From Desulfuromusa kysingii (GTDB lineage: Bacteria; Desulfobacterota; Desulfuromonadia; Desulfuromonadales; Geopsychrobacteraceae), in contig NZ_FNQN01000013.1 of NCBI RefSeq assembly GCF_900107645.1, positions 22,966-86,965 of the forward strand: a DNA stretch of 64,000 bases. The letters run 5' to 3'. Under the pieces are notes generated by a model that saw only the letters and a program-made list of their open reading frames with translations, did no database searches and was not told where the DNA came from. Position numbers and translations under genes: made by a program. Below are positions 51,520 through 61,980 of this stretch, piece after piece (position 1 is the stretch's first letter; every line of letters begins with the position of its first letter).

Positions 51520-54336
51520 TTATCCTTTCGACAGATAATCTTGCAAGAACCGTCCAGTGTATGATTCTGCGACTGAGGCAACCTTTTCGGGGGTTCCCGC
51601 CGCAACGATAGCTCCCCCAAGAGAGCCGCCCTCCGGCCCTAAATCAATGATGTAATCAGCGGTTTTAATGACATCCAGATTATGCTCAATGACAACGACA
51701 GTGTTGCCAGTTTCAACCAGTCGGTTCAACACTTCCAGTAACTTGTGGATATCGGCAAAGTGTAAGCCCGTGGTCGGTTCGTCCAAAATATAGATGGTCT
51801 TACCGGTGGCGCGCTTGCTGAGTTCACGGGAGAGCTTGACCCGCTGCGCTTCCCCGCCGGACAGAGTCGTCGCACTCTGCCCCAGCTTGATATAGCCCAA
51901 GCCAACATCGCGCACCGTTTGCAACTTATTGCTGATTCTGGGGATATTCTCCATAAAGCGGCTGGCCTGATTCACCGTCATATCGAGGACATCGGCGATA
52001 CTCTTCCCTTTATATTTGACCTCCAAAGTTTCGCGGTTGTAACGCGCCCCTTTACAAACTTCACATTGCACATAGACATCGGGCAGAAAGTGCATCTCAA
52101 TCTTTTTAATCCCGTCACCACTACAAGCCTCACAACGGCCACCCTTCACATTGAAGGAGAAACGCCCAGCTTTATAGCCGCGGATCTTGGCTTCCGGCAG
52201 TTGCGCAAATAACTCCCGGATATCGGTAAAGACTCCGGTATAGGTCGCCGGATTGGAGCGTGGCGTCCGTCCTATCGGGGATTGATCAATATCAATAACC
52301 TTGTCAAGCAGTTCCAGACCGCGAATCTCTTTGACTGGACCAGACTTTTCCCGTGCCCGGTGAAGTTTCTGTGCCAACGCCTTATAGAGAGTTTCAATCA
52401 CCAGCGATGATTTCCCCGAACCGGAAACGCCGGTGATACAGGTGAGAACACCGAGTGGAATCTTGACATCAACATTTTGCAGATTGTTAGCTCTGGCACC
52501 GACAACCTCCAACCAGCGATCACTTTGACGCCGTTCAGGGGGGACAATAATGGATCGCTTCCCCGACATATATTGACCGGTCAGAGAAGCGGGGTTTTCC
52601 AGAATCTCTTCCGGCGTCCCCTGAGCCACAACCTCCCCGCCATGGACTCCCGCAGCCGGCCCCATATCAATGACATGGTCAGCCGCAGCAATCGTCTCTT
52701 CATCATGTTCAACCACCAGGACACTATTGCCCAGATCACGCAGGCGTTTCAGGGTGGTCAACAGGCGTTGATTATCACGCTGATGCAGCCCGATAGAAGG
52801 TTCATCAAGGATATAAAGGACCCCCGTCAGAGATGAACCGATTTGCGTGGCTAAACGGATCCGCTGCCCTTCCCCGCCGCTCAAGGTTCCAGCGCTGCGA
52901 CTCAGAGTCAGATAGTCAAGTCCAACATGGGAGAGGAAAGAGAGGCGTTCACGAATCTCCTTGAGCACCCGCCTGGCAATCTCCATATCCTTGTCAGAGA
53001 GGGTCAGGTTATGGAAAAACGCTTCGGCATCGGCAATCGACATGTTGGTCACCTGCTGAATGTTTTTCCCACCGACAGTAATGTGCAGAGCTTCGGGCCT
53101 TAATCTCCCCCCTTCACAAGTTTGACAGGGGATAATACTCATATACCGCTCCAGATTTTCCCTCACCGTATCCGAATCGGTTTCATGATAGCGACGCTGC
53201 AGGTTAGGGATCACCCCCTCAAAAACCTTTTCATAAAAGTGCCGTCGCTCACCCTGATCGTAAAAAAACTGCACCTGCTCCTCGCCTGAACCGTAGAGGA
53301 TAATATTCTGAATCCGCTCGGACAGTTTTCCGAACGGGGTGCGGATGTCGAACTGGTAATGACTGGCAAGGGCTTCCAACAACGCCTGATAGTAGTAGCC
53401 GGTCCGGCTGTCCCAAGGGACAATGGCGCCATCCCGCAATGAAAACTCCGGGTTAGGGACCACCTGTTCGTGGTCAAAATACATCTTGGTCCCCAATCCG
53501 CTACAGTCAGGACAGGCACCATGAGGGTTGTTAAAAGAGAACATCCGTGGCGACACTTCGGGGTATGAAAGGCCGCAATCGATACAGGCATGATTGGCGG
53601 AGAACAGCTTACTCTCCCCTTCAGGAATCTCAATCCGCACCATCCCGTCGGCTAAACGGAGCGCGGTTTCAATAGAATCAGCGAGGCGTGATTCAATGTC
53701 AGCCTTGATCACCAACCGGTCGACCACAACCTCAAGGGTGTGGGTTTTTTTCTTGTCCAGCTCAATTTTATCACCCAACTCGTACATCACCCCGTCAACC
53801 CGGATGCGGACAAAACCATCAGCCTGTAACTGTGCCATCTCTTTGCGGTATTCCCCTTTGCGACCACGAACAATGGGAGCCATAACCATGATTTTGGTTG
53901 TTTCCGGGAATTGCATCACCTGATCCACCATCTGTTCAACGGTTTGTGAACGGATCGGGCTGCCACAGCGGTGGCAGAGAATCTGACCAACCCGGGCATA
54001 GAGAAGACGCAGATAGTCATAAATCTCCGTCACCGTACCGACCGTCGAGCGGGGGTTCTTCGAGGTGGTCTTCTGTTCAATCGAGATCGCCGGGGAGAGA
54101 CCGTCGATCTGATCGACATCAGGCTTCTCCATCTGTTCCAGAAACTGCCGCGCGTAGGCGGACAAACTTTCAACATAGCGACGCTGCCCCTCGGCATAGA
54201 TGGTGTCAAACGCCAAAGTACTTTTCCCCGAACCGGAGACCCCAGTAATCACCACAAGTTGATCGCGGGGGATGTCAATATCAATGTTTTTCAGATTGTG
54301 TTCACGGGCACCACGGATTTTTATTTTATCAATCAT
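51520..54336 (-). CDS. uvrA: Excinuclease ABC subunit A
   Basis: DNA-damage recognition ATPase of nucleotide excision repair. It has 938 residues, matching the family. Two ABC modules are seen: Walker [12 protein letters not shown] near residue 31 and [11 protein letters not shown] near residue 634, each with its signature ([24 protein letters not shown]) and Walker B (YILDEPS, YILDEPT). Zinc-binding pairs CIDC/CPDC and CEAC/CEVC are intact. It is followed on the minus strand by nothing close and preceded by pdxA, 153 bases away. mfd in the same block supplies the transcription-coupled branch of the pathway. Confidence 0.98.
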   Translation of the reverse strand: MIDKIKIRGAREHNLKNIDIDIPRDQLVVITGVSGSGKSTLAFDTIYAEGQRRYVESLSAYARQFLEQMEKPDVDQIDGLSPAISIEQKTTSKNPRSTVGTVTEIYDYLRLLYARVGQILCHRCGSPIRSQTVEQMVDQVMQFPETTKIMVMAPIVRGRKGEYRKEMAQLQADGFVRIRVDGVMYELGDKIELDKKKTHTLEVVVDRLVIKADIESRLADSIETALRLADGMVRIEIPEGESKLFSANHACIDCGLSYPEVSPRMFSFNNPHGACPDCSGLGTKMYFDHEQVVPNPEFSLRDGAIVPWDSRTGYYYQALLEALASHYQFDIRTPFGKLSERIQNIILYGSGEEQVQFFYDQGERRHFYEKVFEGVIPNLQRRYHETDSDTVRENLERYMSIIPCQTCEGGRLRPEALHITVGGKNIQQVTNMSIADAEAFFHNLTLSDKDMEIARRVLKEIRERLSFLSHVGLDYLTLSRSAGTLSGGEGQRIRLATQIGSSLTGVLYILDEPSIGLHQRDNQRLLTTLKRLRDLGNSVLVVEHDEETIAAADHVIDMGPAAGVHGGEVVAQGTPEEILENPASLTGQYMSGKRSIIVPPERRQSDRWLEVVGARANNLQNVDVKIPLGVLTCITGVSGSGKSSLVIETLYKALAQKLHRAREKSGPVKEIRGLELLDKVIDIDQSPIGRTPRSNPATYTGVFTDIRELFAQLPEAKIRGYKAGRFSFNVKGGRCEACSGDGIKKIEMHFLPDVYVQCEVCKGARYNRETLEVKYKGKSIADVLDMTVNQASRFMENIPRISNKLQTVRDVGLGYIKLGQSATTLSGGEAQRVKLSRELSKRATGKTIYILDEPTTGLHFADIHKLLEVLNRLVETGNTVVVIEHNLDVIKTADYIIDLGPEGGSLGGAIVAAGTPEKVASVAESYTGRFLQDYLSKG

Positions 54337-54489
54337 AAATTATTTCTATCTTTGAGGGTCATTAAGAGAAAATCAGGTCCTAAAGTTTTGAACGGAGAGA
54401 TGGAGCTCGCAGAGAAACCCCGGTCACCCGTCTTTGTTTAAAACTCTAGAATATTTGTTAACCGGCCTCAGCCTCTCTCCGTCTCGACG

Positions 54490-55491
54490 TTAAAGTTTTC
54501 GATTGTCCGCCATCTGTTCCGCCATCTGCAAGGCGGCAACCAGACTGGAGATATTAGCTTTCCCCGTTCCTGCCAGATCGTAAGCAGTGCCATGATCCAC
54601 GCTAGTTCTGATAATCGGCAAACCTAATGTCACATTAACCGCATCATCAAAATGGAGCAGCTTCAGTGGGATCAAGCCCTGGTCGTGATACATACAAATC
54701 ACTGCGTCATAAGCCCCTTTGACGGCAAAATGGAACAGGGTATCCGCACTGTGTGGGCCATCAGCCGTAATCCCTTCAGCCTGAGCCGCCTTGATCGCGG
54801 GGGCGATGATCAACTCCTCTTCATCACCAAACAACCCTTCTTCACTGGCATGGGGATTCAACGCCAGAACGGCCAGGCGGGGTTTGGCGATCCCGAACTG
54901 CTGCTGGAAAGCCCTTGAGGTGATCCGCAGGGTCTGTAAAATTTCGTCACAACTTAATCTGGAAGGGACATCCCGGTGAGCCAGATGGGTGGTGACGAGA
55001 CAAACCTTTAACCGTTCACCCGCCAGCATCATCACCACCTTGTCGACACCACAGCGTTCAGCCAATAACTCGGTGTGGCCGGGAAAGTGGTAGCCTGCCG
55101 CGTTGATCGCCGCCTTGTTAATCGGGCAGGTCACAATCCCTGCAGCCGAGGCGTGCAGACAACGGTCAATAGCATATTCAATATAGTCGGCCATGGCTTT
55201 GCCACAACTGGTATCGGGTTGGCCATAATGAATTGAGTCCACATCCAGATCAGAACGAGAGTGGACGATCAGGCTGCTAGCACCAAAGCACAGGGCGTAG
55301 AGTCGGTCATCCAGCTTTTCCGTCTTCGCTGTACAGTCAAAAATCCTTGCGGCATGGCTGAGAACGTTGACATCGCCAACCACTTGGACTTCGTGGCTGA
55401 GATCGGTAAAGACCTGATCCAACAGAGCTTTAATGATTATTTCCGGGCCGATCCCTGTCGGGTCGCCCATGGTCAGTAAGAGAGGTTGCAT
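54490..55491 (-). CDS. pdxA: 4-hydroxythreonine-4-phosphate dehydrogenase
   Basis: NAD-dependent oxidation and decarboxylation of 4-phosphohydroxy-threonine, in the DXP-dependent route to pyridoxal phosphate. It has 333 residues. Motifs are LTMGDPTGIGPEI at the N-terminus, CPINKAAINAAGYHFPGHTELLAE (metal-binding His), LALNPHASEEGLFGDEE and MYHDQGLIPLKLLHFDDAVN with the second metal His. The ATG at 55491 is preferred; a TTG at 55509 is also possible, and neither has a strong ribosome site. A 208-base gap separates it from surA. Confidence 0.95.
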   Translation of the reverse strand: MQPLLLTMGDPTGIGPEIIIKALLDQVFTDLSHEVQVVGDVNVLSHAARIFDCTAKTEKLDDRLYALCFGASSLIVHSRSDLDVDSIHYGQPDTSCGKAMADYIEYAIDRCLHASAAGIVTCPINKAAINAAGYHFPGHTELLAERCGVDKVVMMLAGERLKVCLVTTHLAHRDVPSRLSCDEILQTLRITSRAFQQQFGIAKPRLAVLALNPHASEEGLFGDEEELIIAPAIKAAQAEGITADGPHSADTLFHFAVKGAYDAVICMYHDQGLIPLKLLHFDDAVNVTLGLPIIRTSVDHGTAYDLAGTGKANISSLVAALQMAEQMADNRKL

Positions 55492-55699
55492 ATTCAATCG
55501 TCGCTTCAAGAAGAGGGTGGTGAAATTTCATCATCAATCGGACAATGGATCAGTATAGCGGAAGGATGATGGGAGAGACAAGCTCTGAGACAGAATGGTT
55601 GGATGATGCAACAACTGAGGATGGAAACGGCTGGGGATAAAGCAGCAGGATTCAGACTTCCGCTCCCTGCATAAGCACAGAAAGCGGAAGTAAAAGGGT

Positions 55700-56650
55700 C
55701 TAAATCTTGATTTCAACGTAAGCGTTATCGCGTAGCTCTTTTTGCCACTCCTGAAAACGGCTATCAGTTTTTTCCCGCTTCAATTTCTCTTCAATCTCAG
55801 CCTGAACCTGCAAGAAGGGGTCGCCATCGCCGCCGGTCCTTTCCGTCACTTGAAACAGGTGTAATTGACCGTTCAGCTCCAGCGGCTCACTCACTTCCCC
55901 AACGGCTAAATCAGCCAGCGCAAGTTGCAAGGGTTCAGCAAGATCAGCCTCGACAAGATCCCCCATATCCCCGCCACTGGCGGCATCCCCTTGCCCTGCT
56001 AACACGGTTTGGAAATCCTCACCATTAAGCAGCAGATCGCGGGTCACTTCAGCTTGTTTACGCAACGCAGCGATCTCTGCTTCGTTATCCGTTGGCAGCT
56101 CGTAGCTGATCCGGTTGACGCGAATCGTCGGTTCGACCGCGTATTCGTCAATATGGGCGTCATAGTAAGCACGGACTTCGCGACTGGTGACCAGAATCTT
56201 GTAGTTCACTTCGCGACCGAGCAACTTATAGCGCAGTATTTCATCTTCAATCTGCTGCTTATATGCGGCAAAACTCATCCCCTGAGAGGTCAGGGCGTGT
56301 TCCAGCTCTTCCCGGGTCAGCCCGTTCTTTTTTTGCACATCCTCAATCGCGTCATTCAGCTCGCCATCAGCAACATGGAGACCCAGCTCTTTAATCCGCA
56401 ATTTCAACAGTTTATCGTTGACCATTTTATCCAGAACCTGAGTTTTCATCTCCTCAAACTGTTCGGTCGTTAACTGATTCTTGTTTGGACTCTTAGCCAA
56501 AGCAGCAGCGACTTCCTTGTCCACCTGATAGGTCGTGATGATCTCATTATTAACAATGGCGGCAACCTTGCTGAGAGTTTTAGCCATCGCTACAGGAGCG
56601 GTCAGGAACACAGAGAGAAGCAGAATGAAAAGAATACGTTTCATAAACAT
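55700..56650 (-). CDS. surA: SurA-like periplasmic chaperone/peptidyl-prolyl isomerase
   Basis: A 316-residue exported protein. The signal peptide ends PVAMA before KTLSKVAAIVNNEIITTYQVDKE, the usual SurA N-terminus. The helical chaperone core follows (VLDKMVNDKLLKLRIKELGL, EELEHALTSQGMSF). One parvulin-like domain spans about residues 170-285, with an atypical and reduced active-site region. It should escort outer-membrane proteins such as the barrel at 19274. AAGGAC stands before the ATG. It lies 24 bases downstream of the PpiC-type lipoprotein gene, and both belong to the mfd block. Confidence 0.9.
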   Translation of the reverse strand: MFMKRILFILLLSVFLTAPVAMAKTLSKVAAIVNNEIITTYQVDKEVAAALAKSPNKNQLTTEQFEEMKTQVLDKMVNDKLLKLRIKELGLHVADGELNDAIEDVQKKNGLTREELEHALTSQGMSFAAYKQQIEDEILRYKLLGREVNYKILVTSREVRAYYDAHIDEYAVEPTIRVNRISYELPTDNEAEIAALRKQAEVTRDLLLNGEDFQTVLAGQGDAASGGDMGDLVEADLAEPLQLALADLAVGEVSEPLELNGQLHLFQVTERTGGDGDPFLQVQAEIEEKLKREKTDSRFQEWQKELRDNAYVEIKI

Positions 56651-56674
56651 ATAAGTCCTTAGGATTAAAGAAAT

Positions 56675-57589
56675 CTATTGAATCGGTTGTGGTTGTAACA
56701 GCTCCCAATTGATATGGGTTTCGGTGGTTTCCTGTAACCCCTCCAGCCAAAGATGAAAAGCTGCCTCTTCTTTTTGCTGATAAAGTTGTGCCGCAATTTC
56801 ATCTTTAACTACGGCGTATGGGCGAAGCCCTGCCTTGCGTTTCCGCTCGACCACAAAAAGGTGAAAGCCATAAGGGCTCTCGACCGGATCGCTGACTTGC
56901 TTCACTGGAAGTTTAAATAAAACTTCGTCAAACTCGACCGGCAGTTGCCCGGCGGAAAAATAACCCAGAGCGCCACCACTTTCGCGATCTGGCGACTGTG
57001 AATATTTTTGTGCCAGGGTCGCAAAGTCGCCCCCCTCTTTGATCATCTTGTGGACCCTGCTGGCTTCTTCACGAGTACTGAAGAGCATCTGCCGGGCACG
57101 TATTTCTACCGGACGGCGAAATTCTTCGCGCTGATTTCTATAGTAATCTTCACATTCGCTGTCGCTGACCTGCACAGCCGCTGTCTGGGCGACCTGCGCA
57201 ACCTTGGTTGTCAACAACCGCAGCCGTAAAGCCGCAAGCCAACTGTCCAAAGTCTTCCCGGTTTGCGCCAGAACCTTTTCAAATTCCTCTTTGCTATAGC
57301 GACCACGAACTTCCGTCAGCGCGGCATCGAGTTCATCCGGCGTGATTTGTACGTTCAAGCGGGCGGCCTCACCAAGAATCAACTCACGATCGATAATCTG
57401 CTTGAGGAGTTGTTTCTTCAGTTGCAGCTGCTCCTCATCCGTGAGGGCCGAAATATCAGGGTAGGTCTCTTGTAATTCCCGGTTGAACTGTTGCAGCGTC
57501 AATTGCCGCTGACCCACTTCCAGCAACAGCCCCTGGGGCTGCTGTTCCTGGGATTGACAAGAGAGCAGAAGCAACAGCAATAAAAACAA
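56675..57589 (-). CDS. PpiC/PrsA-type peptidyl-prolyl isomerase lipoprotein
   Basis: A protein of about 304 residues. The hydrophobic leader ends LLLSC, a lipobox, so it is membrane-attached in the periplasm. A SurA-N-like helical region (QLKKQLLKQIIDRELILGEAARLN) precedes a full parvulin domain (EIRARQMLFSTREEASRVHKMIKEGGDFATLAQKYS, GGALGYFSAGQLPVEFDEVLF, PYGFHLFVVERK). The first usable in-frame codon is TTG at 57589, which gives a leader without positive charge. ATT at 57616 would add the basic MSHKLTRG and has GAGGGA upstream, so the true start may be that rare codon. It lies between mfd and surA in one operon-like block. Confidence 0.88.
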   Translation of the reverse strand: MFLLLLLLLSCQSQEQQPQGLLLEVGQRQLTLQQFNRELQETYPDISALTDEEQLQLKKQLLKQIIDRELILGEAARLNVQITPDELDAALTEVRGRYSKEEFEKVLAQTGKTLDSWLAALRLRLLTTKVAQVAQTAAVQVSDSECEDYYRNQREEFRRPVEIRARQMLFSTREEASRVHKMIKEGGDFATLAQKYSQSPDRESGGALGYFSAGQLPVEFDEVLFKLPVKQVSDPVESPYGFHLFVVERKRKAGLRPYAVVKDEIAAQLYQQKEEAAFHLWLEGLQETTETHINWELLQPQPIQ

Positions 57590-57707
57590 CAGACCTCTGG
57601 TTAATTTATGTGAAATAATACCCGGTCCCTCATCTTTTCAGCGGTTCAAATCGTCCTCTCAAGCCCTAAAAAACGGTCTTTTAGGTGCGGTGATGACGTT
57701 AGCATAG

Positions 57708-60700
57708 TCAGAAAAATAGTTGCAATTCTTTTCTGACCCTGACCAGCAACTCTTCAGCTGGCAAGCGACCCAGATCAATACTGAGTTTGAAGTCGGCTCC
57801 CAGCCGATATTTATCAGCTTGTTGCGTCACCAGTTGCCGGATAAGTTCAGGGGAGACTTTTGTCGATGCATGGAATAACAAGCTGAGGCGTTGATTGTCG
57901 TATTCCAGCAATTCCACACAAAGTTTTTTCAGCAGAATCCGTAACCGCATCGTGGCAATCAGAATCTCGCCTGCTTTTGGTGGTTCACCGTAACGATCAC
58001 GAAGCTCCTCAACCAGATCAAAGATCTCTTCATCATCGGCGGCTGCGGCCATGCGTTGATAAAACTGCAACCTCTGATTCGGATCGGGGAGATATTTCTC
58101 CGGAAAAAAGGCAGACAGACCGAGGCGGATTTCAGGGTCGATCCGCTCTTCACGCTCTTTACCGCGTAAACGGTCGATGGTCTCTTCGAGCAGTTCGGTA
58201 TAGAGCTCAAACCCGATGGCAGCAATCGGGCCCGATTGTTTGCCGCCGAGGAGATCACCCGCACCCCGCAGCTCCAGATCGTGACTGGCAATCCGGAATC
58301 CGGCCCCCAGTTCGGTCAACTCTTGCAGGACGCGCAACCGTTCCCGGGCATCCTTGGTCAGAGCCGCTTCCCCCGGAATCAACAGATAAGCATAGGCTCG
58401 GCGATCACTCCGCCCAACCCGACCGCGCAGCTGGTAGAGCTGTGACAGACCAAAACGGTCGGCGCGGTTGATAATAATGGTATTGGCGCTGGGGATATCG
58501 AGACCGTTTTCGATGATCGTCGAGGCGATCAGCAGATTACTTTTCCCAGCGATAAAGTCGAGCATCACCTGCTCCAGATCTTTTTCTGTCATCTGTCCAT
58601 GACCGACCGAGACCTTCGCTTCCGGAACCAACTGCCGCAATTGTTCTGCCATGGCATCAATGGTTTGCACCCGATTGTGGACAAAGTAGACCTGCCCGCC
58701 CCGGCGCAGCTCCCGCAGGATCGCCTGACGGATTAACTCATCATCAAAACGGGTCACATAGGTGCGGATCGCCAAACGATCGACCGGCGCCGTCTCAATG
58801 ACCGACAAGTCCCGCATTCCAGTCATACTCATATGCAGGGTACGGGGGATCGGCGTCGCGCTCAAGGTAAGGATATCAACTTCGGCGCGGAGCTGTTTCA
58901 GCTTTTCCTTGTGGCTGACACCAAAGCGCTGCTCCTCATCCACAACCAACAAACCAAGATCCTTAAAGCGGACATCCCGTTGTAGCAGTCGGTGGGTACC
59001 GATGAGGATATCAACCTTCCCCGCTGCCGCCGCTTCCAAGGTTTTGCGGTTTTCTGCGCTGCTGCGAAAGCGGGACACCATATCGACACAGATGGGGAAA
59101 TCCTCCAGCCGATGCTGAAAACTCTCCCAGTGCTGGCTCGCCAGAACCGTGGTCGGCACCAGCACCGCCACCTGTTTACCATCGAGAACCGCTTTGACCG
59201 CCCCACGCAGGGCCACCTCGGTTTTTCCATAGCCGACATCGCCGCAGATCAAGCGATCCATCGGTCTGCTCGATTGCATATCCGCCAGAATATCGTCGAT
59301 CGCCTGTTGCTGATCCGCCGTCTCTTCGTAGGGAAAGGTCGCCTCAAATTCACGAAACAACTTATCTGGTGGTGAATAAGCAAACCCCTGGCGCAGCTCC
59401 CGTTTGGCATACAGTTCCAGCAGTTGTCGCGCCAGCTCTTCAACCGCAGCCCGGGCCTTAAGGTGCGCTTTCGCCCAGCCCTGCCCCCCCATCTTATCCA
59501 GTTTGGGGGTATAGCCTTCACCGCCGACATATTTTTGGACCTTTTCAATCCGTTCAATTGGCAGATAAAGCTTATCGTTTCCCGCATATTGCAGATTTAA
59601 AAAGTCACCCTCTATGGCTCCGGTTTTCAAATGGGTCAAGCCAAGGTAGCGACCGATGCCGTGATCGGTATGGACGATGAAATCACCATCTTTTAATTCC
59701 GCCAGGCTGGTCATCAATTGCCGCGCCCGCTGCCTCCCGGTTTTTTTCTGCCGGTGACTGCGGCGGCCAAATATTTCTTCTTCGCTGATAATGTTCAGCT
59801 TTTCATCGGGGAGATAAAACCCCTGTCCCAGATCCCCAACAGTAATTTTTGGCACGGTGGCGATCAAAGTCGAGACATTCAAGTTGGTATCAATTTCCAG
59901 ATCCAACCCATGCGCATCCAGCAACTCATGGAGTCTTTCTGCCTGACTCAACTGATTGCAGACCAGCAAGGTTTTGCCATTCTTGCCTTTATTGTGCTGC
60001 AACCGTTCCAGAAGCGGTTCGAGACCATCCTGATCAGCGCTGGGCTTGACCCGCAGAGCATCATTCCCCTGACAGTTGAAGTGATAACGCTGCCGCACAT
60101 CCTCCAGTTGGATCACCTGCAGACGCGATAGTTCAATCCGTAGCGGATTATGCAACAGCGGCTGTAACTGGTCCGGCTCCAGATAGAGATCCTGACGTCG
60201 GGCGTGAGGCAACCCCTGCTCCAACATCCGAGCCTCGCCATCACGGATATCACGATGAAACAGATCGATCTCCTGCTCAATCGCGGGGGGATCGACCAGC
60301 ACCAGACGAGGGTTATCAAGATATTGTTCCAGGCGGTCCAGTTGTGGATAGTTGAAGGGCAACAGAAATGCCCGCCCCGGTGCAAGGATTCCTTCGCGCA
60401 GTTCGGTCATGATCGCTTCACGATCCGTCCGTGGGATCGCCAGCTCGTCACAACGATCTTTCAATTTTTGTCCGAGGGTTTCCAGAAATGGACCGTGGAG
60501 AATCATCTCCTTGGAAGGGATCAGCGTCAAACTCTTCAAGGTGGTCTCGCCAGAGCGTTGACTGGCAGGATCAAAAGGACGCATTTTCTCAATAAAGTCA
60601 CCATAAAAATCGAGGCGAACCGGTTGTTGTGCATCCGGTGGAAACAGATCAATAATGTCACCACGCACGGCAAAACTCCCCCGCTCTTCAACCAGAGGAA

Positions 60701-61199
60701 CCGGCTGATATCCCAGTTGAGTCAAGGAGTTAAGCAGTGGTTTGCGCTCATACTCTTCATCAGCGAGCAGTTCCAGAGAGATCGTATCCAAAACCTGCCG
60801 GGGGACGACCTTTTGCATCAATGAGCGGACTGGCAATACTAAAGCTTTCACCTGCCCCAGATTCAAAGCCGCCAGCGTCGTGATCCTGATCGCTTCGAGT
60901 TCCGGGTGCGGGGTCAGCGGATCATAAGGGTTCAGCTCCCAGTGGGGCAGCAGAGCAATATCATGGGCTCGCGGATGAAAAAATTGCAGTTCAGCAACCA
61001 GTTGGCGGGCCGCCTCCAACTCCGCACAAAGAATCACCAGAAGGCCAGTATCAGCCTTGATCAGCTGCGATAGCAGGTAAGCATCGGCCGATCCATGCAG
61101 GCCGAGCACTTCAATTGTCTGTTGTTTGGCGGTGACACCATCAATGAAACTGTGGATTGTGGCGTTGCGGATATTTTGTTGTTCTTCTTGATCCATCAT
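57708..61199 (-). CDS. mfd: Transcription-repair coupling factor Mfd
   Basis: ATP-driven translocase that removes stalled RNA polymerase and recruits UvrA. It has 1163 residues, close to the E. coli length of 1148. The UvrB-like N-terminal half includes GSFAVRGDIIDLFPP. The RNA-polymerase-interaction domain follows (FIVHTDHGIGRYLGL). The RecG-like motor shows GDVGYGKTEVALR (Walker A), VVDEEQRFGV (motif II), LSATPIPRTLHMSM and RAYAYLLIPG. The C-terminal TRCF domain is LSAFFPEKYLPDPNQRL. It is the first gene of a minus-strand block with the PpiC lipoprotein and surA; uvrA lies 3 kb away. Confidence 0.98.
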   Translation of the reverse strand: MMDQEEQQNIRNATIHSFIDGVTAKQQTIEVLGLHGSADAYLLSQLIKADTGLLVILCAELEAARQLVAELQFFHPRAHDIALLPHWELNPYDPLTPHPELEAIRITTLAALNLGQVKALVLPVRSLMQKVVPRQVLDTISLELLADEEYERKPLLNSLTQLGYQPVPLVEERGSFAVRGDIIDLFPPDAQQPVRLDFYGDFIEKMRPFDPASQRSGETTLKSLTLIPSKEMILHGPFLETLGQKLKDRCDELAIPRTDREAIMTELREGILAPGRAFLLPFNYPQLDRLEQYLDNPRLVLVDPPAIEQEIDLFHRDIRDGEARMLEQGLPHARRQDLYLEPDQLQPLLHNPLRIELSRLQVIQLEDVRQRYHFNCQGNDALRVKPSADQDGLEPLLERLQHNKGKNGKTLLVCNQLSQAERLHELLDAHGLDLEIDTNLNVSTLIATVPKITVGDLGQGFYLPDEKLNIISEEEIFGRRSHRQKKTGRQRARQLMTSLAELKDGDFIVHTDHGIGRYLGLTHLKTGAIEGDFLNLQYAGNDKLYLPIERIEKVQKYVGGEGYTPKLDKMGGQGWAKAHLKARAAVEELARQLLELYAKRELRQGFAYSPPDKLFREFEATFPYEETADQQQAIDDILADMQSSRPMDRLICGDVGYGKTEVALRGAVKAVLDGKQVAVLVPTTVLASQHWESFQHRLEDFPICVDMVSRFRSSAENRKTLEAAAAGKVDILIGTHRLLQRDVRFKDLGLLVVDEEQRFGVSHKEKLKQLRAEVDILTLSATPIPRTLHMSMTGMRDLSVIETAPVDRLAIRTYVTRFDDELIRQAILRELRRGGQVYFVHNRVQTIDAMAEQLRQLVPEAKVSVGHGQMTEKDLEQVMLDFIAGKSNLLIASTIIENGLDIPSANTIIINRADRFGLSQLYQLRGRVGRSDRRAYAYLLIPGEAALTKDARERLRVLQELTELGAGFRIASHDLELRGAGDLLGGKQSGPIAAIGFELYTELLEETIDRLRGKEREERIDPEIRLGLSAFFPEKYLPDPNQRLQFYQRMAAAADDEEIFDLVEELRDRYGEPPKAGEILIATMRLRILLKKLCVELLEYDNQRLSLLFHASTKVSPELIRQLVTQQADKYRLGADFKLSIDLGRLPAEELLVRVRKELQLFF

Positions 61200-61944
61200 A
61201 AATCATAAACTTCGTTGAACAGAGTTAAACTACGTAACAGGAAAGAGCCTTTATAAGACATTGTCGAAAAAATTGGAATGGACGAAATCCGGCACAAGTC
61301 AGTAACGCTTGATCCTATCAGAAATGATTCAACAATGAAGCTTTCAAAAACCAGAGAACTGTTTGACAAAGAACCATTCACCCGCTACTAATAATAGAGT
61401 ATTTCTTCTGGGGGGGGGTGGGAACATGTGGAACAACAACACAATAATGAAAAAACTGACGCCGTGTTTCTGAATATTTTCAGGGATATGGCGTTTTTTT
61501 TACAGTGAAAGTTACAATATCGCGGGTATAGTCGAATATCGCCATTGTCTTTACCAGAAAACTGACCGATTTGAGTTTAAAAGGAATCGAGACTGATTTC
61601 AGGCTGACAAAGTACAATATCGTAAGCAGTATTGTTGTTAGAACAGAAGCTCTGCTGTATCAGGAGAAGAAGTTGCAAAAACAGGTTGCAGAAATAAAGA
61701 TGCTTATGATCAACAATAAGAGTCAAGCAAAGACTTGACCCCTAAATACTTTATAATGCAGGCTCCTTTCTTTGAGGGTTTGTCTGTTACTCAAAGGATA
61801 GCGGATGGTCCGTTATCTGTGGAGGGGACTGCACTAGTATCAAACCGATCAACCGGACGGAAAATACGTCTTCTTTTGGCCAAAAAACAAAATCTAAAAT
61901 TGAGGTGGTGGCCGTAACTTCGCGTCGCTGCCGGTTATCAAAAC
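61200..61944. other. 745-base non-core region between mfd and the gene cassette
   Basis: No intact gene is supported. It holds a run of nine G (61410-61418), a hairpin with a T8 tail (61459-61501), and a frame with no good start (61532-61738) whose end reads like a coiled-coil tail (QEKKLQKQVAEIKMLMINN). A 60-codon TTG-started frame (61735-61917) ends in TAAC exactly at a possible cassette joint. No integrase-like frame is found on either strand. The mix suggests decayed mobile DNA between the core genome and the cassette array. Confidence 0.55.
61459..61501 (+). terminator. Hairpin with T8 tail upstream of the cassette
   Basis: Outer arms ACGCC/GGCGT and inner arms CTGAA/TTCAG, separated by unpaired bases, followed by eight T on the plus strand. 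It could insulate the cassette from upstream transcription; no gene that needs it is seen before it. Confidence 0.6.
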
Positions 61945-61951
61945 GTTAGAT
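61945..61951 (+). other. Integron recombination joint (GTTAGAT), left edge of cassette
   Basis: GTTAGAT fits the integron core-site consensus GTTRRRY. It is the exact reverse complement of ATCTAAC at 63646-63652 behind the cassette gene, as expected for the R' and R'' boxes of one cassette. The sequence to its left does not fold as an attC, so it is either an attI-like site or a worn joint. Confidence 0.7.
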
Positions 61952-61980
61952 GAGTCACACCATCAAATATCGAGGAATCA

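Noticed and set aside
55656..55691. Terminator after surA
   Set aside because: A nine-base stem exists, but the loop is 18 bases and there is no T tract on the minus strand.
61735..61917. 60-residue cassette gene
   Set aside because: TTG start without a ribosome site and no family resemblance; only its stop position at TAAC is suggestive, so it is described within the region rather than called.
61911..61951. A second attC at the left cassette edge
   Set aside because: TAAC and GTTA are present, but the inner sequences do not pair and the length is only about 40 bases; left as an attI-like or worn joint.
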